A stretch of 5,000 bases of DNA from Leeuwenhoekiella sp. MAR_2009_132 (lineage in GTDB: Bacteria; Bacteroidota; Bacteroidia; Flavobacteriales; Flavobacteriaceae): positions 1 through 5,000 of the forward strand of contig NZ_JHZY01000004.1 in assembly GCF_000687915.1 (NCBI RefSeq), in the 5' to 3' direction. Position numbers and translations under genes: made by a program. Shown here piece by piece: positions 1 to 5,000 of the stretch. Every line of letters starts with the position of its first letter. Position 1 is the first letter of the stretch. Below the pieces are notes generated by a model that saw only the letters and a program-made list of their open reading frames with translations, had not been told where the DNA came from and made no database searches.

Positions 1-1861
1 GCCGTTTACCGGGGCTTCAATTCAATGCTTCGCTAAAAGCTAACATCTCCTCTTAACCTTCCGGCACCGGGCAGGTGTCAGGCCCTATACTTCATCTTTC
101 GATTTCGCAGAGCCCTGTGTTTTTGATAAACAGTCGCCTGGACCTCTTCACTGCGGCCCACAAATAAATGTGGGCGACCCTTCTCCCGAAGTTACGGGTC
201 GATTTTGCCTAGTTCCTTAGCCATGAATCTCTCGAGCACCTTAGAATCCTCATCCCAACCACCTGTGTCGGTTTACGGTACGGGCTGCTTCACTCGCTTT
301 TCTTGGAAGAATCTCCTCTGGATTATCACAATAGCCGAAGCCGTAGTGTACTATCGCAACCTTAAAAGTTGCTTCAACGTGCTATTCCGTCAGCACGCAC
401 CAAATTTAATTCTCCGTCACTTTTAACGTGAGCAGGTACAGAAATATTAATCTGTTGTCCATCCACTACCCCTTTCGGGTTCGCGTTAGGTCCCGACTGA
501 CCCCGGCTGATTAGCATGGCCGGGGAAACCTTGGTCTTTCGGTGTGCGGGTTTCTCGCCCGCATTATCGTTACTTATGCCTACATTTTCTTTTGTAACCA
601 ATCCAGCATACCTCACAGTACACCTTCAACTTTGTTACAATGCTCCCCTACCAGATGACAAATTAATGTCAAATCCATAGCTTCGGTAGTATGTTTATGC
701 CCGATTATTATCCATGCCGAACCGCTCGACTAGTGAGCTGTTACGCACTCTTTAAATGAATGGCTGCTTCCAAGCCAACATCCTAGCTGTCTGGGCAGTT
801 CAACCGCGTTTTTTCAACTTAACATACATTTGGGGACCTTAGCTGATGGTCTGGGTTCTTTCCCTCTCGGACATGGACCTTAGCACCCATGCCCTCACTG
901 CTGATCAACATTTTATAGCATTCGGAGTTTGTCAGGAATTGGTAGGCGGTGAAGCCCCCGCATCCAATCAGTAGCTCTACCTCTATAAAACTATAAATCA
1001 ACGCTGCACCTAAATGCATTTCGGGGAGTACGAGCTATTTCCGAGTTTGATTGGCCTTTCACCCCTACCCTCAGGTCATCCCAAGACTTTTCAACGTCAA
1101 CGGGTTCGGTCCTCCACTATGTGTTACCACAGCTTCAACCTGCCCAAGGGTAGATCACACGGTTTCGCGTCTACTCAACCTAACTTATGCGCCCTATTCA
1201 GACTCGCTTTCGCTACGGATCCGATGCTGAACATCTTAACCTTGCTAGATAAAGTAACTCGTAGGCTCATTATGCAAAAGGCACGCCGTCACAGCTTGCG
1301 CCGCTCCGACCGCTTGTAGGCGTATGGTTTCAGGATCTATTTCACTCCCTTGTTCAGGGTTCTTTTCACTTTCCCTCACGGTACTGGTTCACTATCGGTC
1401 TCTCAGGAGTATTTAGCCTTAGCGGATGGTCCCGCCAGATTCATACAGGTTTCACGTGCCCCGCACTACTCAGGATACCACTATCTATAACATTCTTTAC
1501 CTATACCGGGCTATCACCGTCTATGGCACTCTTTCCAAAGTGTTCTAATTCATTATGCATAAAATGTCGTGGTCCTACAACCCCGGAACTGCCGTAACAA
1601 TTCCGGTTTGGGCTAATCCGAGTTCGCTCGCCGCTACTATCGGAATCACTTTTGTTTTCTCTTCCTCCGGGTACTTAGATGTTTCAGTTCCCCGGTTTGC
1701 CTCCTTGCGGATACTATACCTTCAGTATAGTGGGTTGCCCCATTCGGATATCTGCGGATCAATTTGTATGTGCCAATCCCCGCAGCTTTTCGCAGCTTAT
1801 CACGTCCTTCTTCGCCTCTGAGAGCCTAGGCATTCCCCATACGCCCTTATTTAGCTTATTG
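1..1861 (-). rRNA. rrl: 23S ribosomal RNA, 5' two thirds (runs off left edge)
   Basis: This is the large-subunit rRNA, read on the minus strand from about 1861 towards 1. Recognisable conserved blocks include the 5' segment GCCTAGGCTCTCAGAGGCG (about 1814-1832), the stretch around GCTAAGGCTAAATACTCC (about 1405-1425), GTTGACGTTGAAAAGTC (about 1087-1103), the AAACTCGGAAATAGCTCGTA block (about 1030-1050), and CTGCCCGGTGCCGG near the left edge (about 61-76). The edge falls at CCCCGGTAAACGGC, close to E. coli position 1905, so domains I to III and most of domain IV are present while helix 69 and the peptidyl-transferase centre (domain V) are outside. The 5' end is set by aligning CAATAAGC to the E. 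coli start GGTTAAGC and may be off by several bases. One base appears to be missing near 1369-1370 and perhaps another near 1448-1450 relative to conserved sequence. No intron or intervening sequence was noticed. Confidence 0.98.
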
Positions 1862-1882
1862 TACTTCTTGCTCTTATAAGGA

Positions 1883-1901
1883 CTTAGGTATTGCTACCAA
1901 G
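1883..1901 (-). other. small hairpin just upstream of 23S
   Basis: On the plus strand CTT-A-GGTA, loop TTGC, TACCAAG forms a 7-bp stem with one bulged A. It lies about 22 bases upstream of the estimated 23S 5' end in the precursor. A role in 23S 5' maturation is inferred from position only. Confidence 0.4.
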
Positions 1902-2001
1902 CCTTGTATTCTTTTGTATTCTAATGAGTTCTATCTATAATATATAATTAACTATTACTAGCTAACTAAAAATTTGTTTCTCTCGTATTCTTATTATTTC
2001 C

Positions 2002-2017
2002 CAATATGTCAATGAAC
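2002..2017 (-). promoter_or_regulatory. boxA-like antitermination element ahead of 23S
   Basis: On the minus strand this reads GTTCATTGACATATTG. It matches the leader copy at 4188-4203 at 15 of 16 bases, and both lie about 120-140 bases upstream of a large rRNA. E. coli rrn operons likewise carry boxA in the leader and again in the 16S-23S spacer, where NusB/NusE (S10) and other Nus factors assemble an antitermination complex. The duplication is seen directly; the boxA role is inferred from position and resemblance. Confidence 0.7.
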
Positions 2018-2018
2018 G

Positions 2019-2033
2019 ATCGCGAGTCGCGAT
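2019..2033 (-). promoter_or_regulatory. boxB-like hairpin next to spacer boxA
   Basis: A perfect 15-base inverted repeat, ATCGCGA-G-TCGCGAT, unusually GC-rich for this AT-rich spacer. As RNA it would form a 6-bp stem with a 3-base loop or a 5-bp stem with a 5-base loop. It lies one base upstream of boxA in the transcript, the boxB-then-boxA order of E. coli rrn leaders. The function is inferred. Confidence 0.6.
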
Positions 2034-2091
2034 AGACAATCAAATCATCTATGCTACTCACCGCAAGCTCTGAAGATACTATTTCATACCT

Positions 2092-2107
2092 CCAGGGCAT
2101 TGCCTGG
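2092..2107 (-). other. hairpin overlapping the tRNA-Ala 3' CCA
   Basis: CCAGG / CCTGG on the plus strand gives a 5-bp stem with a 6-base loop. Its 5' arm in the transcript includes the encoded CCA of tRNA-Ala (2105-2107), so in the precursor the 3' end would be base-paired. This probably marks or hinders 3' trimming, which is inference. Confidence 0.45.
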
Positions 2108-2180
2108 TGGAGAATATCGGAGTCGAACCGATGACCTCCTGCGTGCAAGGCAGGCGCTCTAGCCAGCTGAGCTAATCCCC
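2105..2180 (-). tRNA. tRNA-Ala (anticodon TGC), CCA encoded
   Basis: This is a 76-base tRNA gene. The anticodon loop CTTGCAC gives anticodon TGC (plus-strand GCA at 2145-2147), flanked by the stem CCTGC / GCAGG, with D stem GCTC / GAGC and T arm ATCGG-TTCGACT-CCGAT. The acceptor contains G3:U70, the major identity element for alanyl-tRNA synthetase. The discriminator is A73 and CCA is encoded. The 5' strand reads GGGGATTAGC, one base shorter than the GGGGAATTAGC needed for seven acceptor pairs with ATTCTCC plus the standard U8-A9 linker. One A therefore appears lost at about 2174-2176, leaving a U:U mismatch or a shortened linker. It sits between tRNA-Ile and 23S, its usual place in rrn spacers. 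Confidence 0.96.
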
Positions 2181-2194
2181 ATTATTTAAAAAGA

Positions 2195-2219
2195 TAGTTA
2201 ACAGTTATTAGTTAACAGT
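2195..2219. repeat. 11-bp direct repeat between the two tRNAs
   Basis: TAGTTAACAGT occurs at 2195-2205 and again at 2209-2219, with three bases between. Each copy contains the palindrome GTTAAC. The rest of the spacer between tRNA-Ile and tRNA-Ala (2181-2303) is AT-rich and shows no gene. No function is assigned; slippage or a local duplication would explain it. Confidence 0.7.
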
Positions 2220-2303
2220 ACTTATAACGGCTACTCAACCTCTAAAAATTTCCTTCAATAATTTCTTATGAACTAACGTCTCAAGCTTATAACCTAAAAC
2301 ATA

Positions 2304-2321
2304 TATGTGCCTTAGCACATA
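2304..2321 (-). other. hairpin directly 3' of tRNA-Ile
   Basis: TATGTGC, loop CTTA, GCACATA form a perfect 7-bp stem with a tetraloop. In the transcript it begins one base after the tRNA-Ile discriminator. Because CCA is not encoded here, the 3' trailer must be cut off before CCA addition, and this hairpin probably defines the cut or the exonuclease stop. That role is inferred. Confidence 0.6.
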
Positions 2322-2322
2322 G

Positions 2323-2396
2323 TAGTCTCAGGCAGACTCGAACTGCCGACCTCTACATTATCAGTGTAGCGCTCTAACCAGCTGAGCTATGAGACT
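2323..2396 (-). tRNA. tRNA-Ile (anticodon GAT), CCA not encoded
   Basis: This is a 74-base tRNA gene without CCA. The acceptor strands AGTCTCA and TGAGACT pair perfectly over 7 bp, followed by U8-A9, D stem GCTC / GAGC, anticodon stem CTACA / TGTAG around loop CTGATAA (anticodon GAT, plus-strand ATC at 2360-2362), and T arm GGCAG-TTCGAGT-CTGCC. The discriminator is A73. The next three bases are CTA instead of CCA, so the mature end needs tRNA nucleotidyltransferase. It lies between 16S and tRNA-Ala, the classic Ile-Ala spacer order. Confidence 0.98.
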
Positions 2397-2407
2397 GTCC
2401 TTTATTG

Positions 2408-2450
2408 ATCAATCGAATGACTCACTACTTAAAGTGAGCCATCAATCGAA
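2408..2450 (-). repeat. hairpin flanked by a 10-bp direct repeat, 16S-tRNA-Ile spacer
   Basis: ATCAATCGAA occurs at 2408-2417 and 2441-2450. Between the copies CTCACT (2421-2426) and AGTGAG (2433-2438) form a 6-bp stem with loop ACTTAA. It lies upstream of tRNA-Ile in the precursor. A processing role, or a remnant of a small inserted or duplicated element, are both possible; neither is shown. Confidence 0.6.
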
Positions 2451-2500
2451 AAATATCTTGAATCAACAACATTAAAACTAAAATAAGTATTCGAACTTTC

Positions 2501-2517
2501 TTTCCTTATAGTCGTGG
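2501..2517 (-). other. 16S processing stem, trailer half
   Basis: On the plus strand TTTCCTTAT (2501-2509) and TCGTGG (2512-2517) are the reverse complement of ATAAGGAAA (4090-4098) and CCACGA (4083-4088) in the leader. The 9-bp and 6-bp helices are separated by a 2-by-1 internal loop. Together they would loop out the whole 16S gene, the standard structure for RNase III-type release of pre-16S rRNA. The complementarity is direct; the cutting enzyme is inferred. Confidence 0.85.
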
Positions 2518-2540
2518 CTTTGTCTGCTATGCAGCAAAGC
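2517..2540 (-). other. 16S trailer hairpin
   Basis: GCTTTG-T-CTGC, loop TAT, GCAG-CAAAGC form a 10-bp stem with one bulged T. In the transcript it starts about 4 bases after the 16S 3' end and reaches the processing stem, sharing its end base at 2517. It fills the gap between mature 3' end and processing stem and may guide 3' maturation. Confidence 0.7.
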
Positions 2541-2544
2541 TCTA

Positions 2545-4065
<1,521 letters not shown>

Positions 4066-4082
4066 AGTGTTTTTATAATATT

Positions 4083-4098
4083 CCACGATATAAGGAAA
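4083..4098 (-). other. 16S processing stem, leader half
   Basis: CCACGA (4083-4088) and ATAAGGAAA (4090-4098) are complementary to 2512-2517 and 2501-2509 in the trailer. The stem ends 17 bases upstream of the 16S 5' end, a typical distance for the pre-16S precursor. Confidence 0.85.
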
Positions 4099-4105
4099 TC
4101 TAATT

Positions 4106-4119
4106 ACTCTTTACAGAGT
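4106..4119 (-). other. small leader hairpin
   Basis: ACTCT, loop TTAC, AGAGT form a perfect 5-bp stem just outside the processing stem. It is short enough to be chance in AT-rich DNA; a leader-folding role is possible. Confidence 0.35.
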
Positions 4120-4187
4120 GCTCAAAATGGTTATTCTAGTCTTTAATTCAAATATTATTTATCTCTAAATAATACGCGTTGTCAATT

Positions 4188-4203
4188 CAATATGTCAAGG
4201 AAC
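4188..4203 (-). promoter_or_regulatory. boxA-like antitermination element in 16S leader
   Basis: On the minus strand this reads GTTCCTTGACATATTG, 123 bases before the 16S 5' end. It is repeated with a single difference ahead of 23S at 2002-2017. The GTTCnTTGACA core resembles the leader sequence common in Bacteroidota rrn operons and matches the E. coli boxA (TGCTCTTTAACA) in position and loosely in sequence. The Nus-factor role is inferred. Confidence 0.7.
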
Positions 4204-4204
4204 T

Positions 4205-4224
4205 TTCTCTATCTCTCAAGAGAA
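4205..4224 (-). promoter_or_regulatory. boxB-like hairpin next to leader boxA
   Basis: TTCTCT (4205-4210) and AGAGAA (4219-4224) form a 6-bp stem with an 8-base loop, directly upstream of the leader boxA in the transcript. The same layout recurs ahead of 23S, although the stem sequences differ. Confidence 0.5.
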
Positions 4225-4314
4225 TTTCTTTGTTAGATGCTAAGGAATCGAACCTTATTTTTATTACCAAATCATCTCGTTTTCAATGTGCGTAGCTCTC
4301 TGCGAAAGCGGCTG

Positions 4315-4342
4315 CAAATATACAATCTTTTTTATTTACCAA
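4315..4342 (-). promoter_or_regulatory. rrn promoter P3 (proximal), Bacteroidota type
   Basis: The minus strand shows a -7 box TATATTTG (plus CAAATATA, 4315-4322), a perfect match to TAnnTTTG, with a -33 TTG at 4340-4342 (17-base spacer) or 4344-4346 (21-base spacer). Transcription would start near 4309, leaving a leader of about 245 bases before 16S. The region just downstream is suddenly GC-rich (GCAGCCGC). This type is read by the main Bacteroidota sigma factor. Confidence 0.8.
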
Positions 4343-4430
4343 ACAAATAAAAAATTAAGTTTTTTTTAAGCCTCATTCTAAAAGATTCTTAAGAACTAAT
4401 CCTACATTTCGTTGCCAAAATTCAGGAGGG

Positions 4431-4457
4431 CAAAGATACTACCCTTTTTTAATTCAA
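4431..4457 (-). promoter_or_regulatory. possible rrn promoter P2 (middle)
   Basis: The -7 box TATCTTTG (plus CAAAGATA, 4431-4438) fits TAnnTTTG. The nearest TTG (plus CAA, 4455-4457) gives a 16-base spacer, slightly short. As at the other two sites, a short GC-rich run (CCCTCC) follows the -7 box. Weaker than the flanking promoters. Confidence 0.55.
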
Positions 4458-4536
4458 CACGAATTAATCGTATCTTTTTTTTAAACCACACTTTCTAAGA
4501 ACGTAAAACCGATTTTTATACCCGATTTTGGAGGCG

Positions 4537-4566
4537 CAAATATAGAACGATTATCTAACCCTACAA
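4537..4566 (-). promoter_or_regulatory. rrn promoter P1 (distal), Bacteroidota type
   Basis: The minus strand has TTG (plus CAA, 4564-4566), a 19-base spacer, and TATATTTG (plus CAAATATA, 4537-4544). This is a full match to the Bacteroidota consensus with ideal spacing. Downstream sequence is GC-rich (GCGCCTCC), and A/T tracts lie upstream. Confidence 0.78.
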
Positions 4567-5000
4567 GCATTTTTTAAAAGTATTTGCAAACTAATTTTAC
4601 AACTCCTTAAAACCAATAACTTACACCCTAAATTAATTTTAAAACATTCTTAATTAAGAGTGTCTAAACTGAACTATCATCCTTAAATAAATATTAAAAA
4701 ATACCAATCCTAATAAATTAAAGCTATTTACTCGATGAAATACATGGCCTAATTCGGGATCCTAATAAAGAATTATAGCAAAAAGGATTTTATAACAGGG
4801 TAGAAAACTGAAGAGGACTACTTATTAGAGAGTAAATCACCCATAAAAAGTGAAGGCAGGAAGTCATGGAGGCGTATTTGATAAGAATAAGAAAAGAAAC
4901 TAAAGAAAGAAACTCCACACCAAACCATAACGCAACGTGAAATCACGATACGGATAGCGTGGCGCACTATAATAATTATTCTCCGATACAAGCGAATTGA
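4567..5000. other. AT-rich upstream region, no recognisable gene
   Basis: I see no convincing coding sequence, RNA gene or mobile element here. The part next to P1 (4567-4720) is very AT-rich with A and T tracts that could act as upstream promoter DNA. From about 4780 to the end composition is more mixed. A small palindrome, CGTGA-AA-TCACG, is at 4936-4947. It may be plain intergenic DNA or the decayed end of a neighbouring gene. Confidence 0.5.

Larger units (their letters stand above)
1862..2104 (-). other. tRNA-Ala to 23S spacer (pre-23S leader)
   Basis: This AT-rich transcribed spacer separates tRNA-Ala from 23S and contains no gene. It carries a boxA-like sequence with a strong hairpin just upstream, a small hairpin close to the 23S 5' end (1883-1901), and a 9-bp direct repeat TTGTATTCT at 1904-1912 and 1914-1922. 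By analogy with other rrn operons it should also hold the 5' half of the 23S processing stem, but the partner lies beyond the 23S 3' end, outside the window, so this cannot be tested here. Confidence 0.8.

Noticed and set aside
205..1319. Open reading frames of 66-101 codons on both strands in the left part (for example 374-616 minus, 1014-1319 plus)
   Set aside because: They lie wholly inside 23S rRNA, whose sequence is explained by rRNA conservation; none resembles a known protein.
1555..1879. Two overlapping plus-strand frames of 88 and 66 codons
   Set aside because: Antisense to the 5' part of 23S rRNA (the second runs slightly into its leader); they are chance frames.
2019..2033. Operator for a DNA-binding repressor (perfect 15-base palindrome)
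   Set aside because: It lies deep inside the transcribed operon, next to boxA, with a counterpart hairpin in the 16S leader; an RNA role is simpler.
1966..2148. A 60-codon minus-strand frame starting within tRNA-Ala
   Set aside because: It spans the tRNA-Ala gene, the hairpin and boxA; these RNA features explain the sequence.
2304..2321. Intrinsic terminator after tRNA-Ile
   Set aside because: The hairpin has no U-rich run after it in the transcript and the operon clearly continues through tRNA-Ala into 23S.
4866..4940. A 24-codon plus-strand frame (ATG at 4866) with an AGGAAG sequence before it
   Set aside because: Too short, no recognisable product, and Bacteroidota seldom rely on Shine-Dalgarno pairing, so the upstream match carries little weight.
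4936..4947. Palindrome CGTGA-AA-TCACG as a regulatory site
   Set aside because: Very short, with no promoter or gene next to it; expected by chance.

Overview
The window holds most of one ribosomal RNA operon from a member of the phylum Bacteroidota, probably the Flavobacteriia, transcribed entirely on the minus strand (right to left). I see no protein-coding gene; open reading frames inside the rRNA genes are chance frames through structured RNA. The phylum call rests on an exact match to the CF319a Bacteroidota signature in the 16S rRNA (3737-3754), the 16S 3' end GGAACACCTCCTTTCT, and promoters of the TTG / TAnnTTTG type. The Flavobacteriia placement is a weaker judgement from remembered 16S stretches.

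In transcription order: an AT-rich upstream stretch with no recognisable gene (about 4570-5000); two good Bacteroidota promoters and one weaker candidate between them (about 4566-4315); a leader carrying a hairpin, a boxA-like antitermination sequence and one half of the 16S processing stem; 16S rRNA (4065-2545); a trailer with a hairpin and the other half of the processing stem; tRNA-Ile(GAT) (2396-2323); tRNA-Ala(TGC) (2180-2105); a second hairpin plus boxA copy ahead of 23S; and the 5' two thirds of 23S rRNA (1861 to the left edge at 1). The 3' third of 23S, any 5S gene and the terminator lie beyond the left edge.

The parts form the usual rrn production unit: tandem promoters drive one precursor, a hairpin/boxA module precedes each large rRNA, a 15-bp leader-trailer stem encloses 16S for RNase III-type excision, and short hairpins follow the 3' ends of 16S, tRNA-Ile and tRNA-Ala.

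I found no new biological system. The points most worth checking are the matched hairpin-boxA modules, the tandem promoters, and several apparent one-base losses in otherwise invariant positions of 16S, 23S and tRNA-Ala. These look more like homopolymer indel errors in the assembly than biology.
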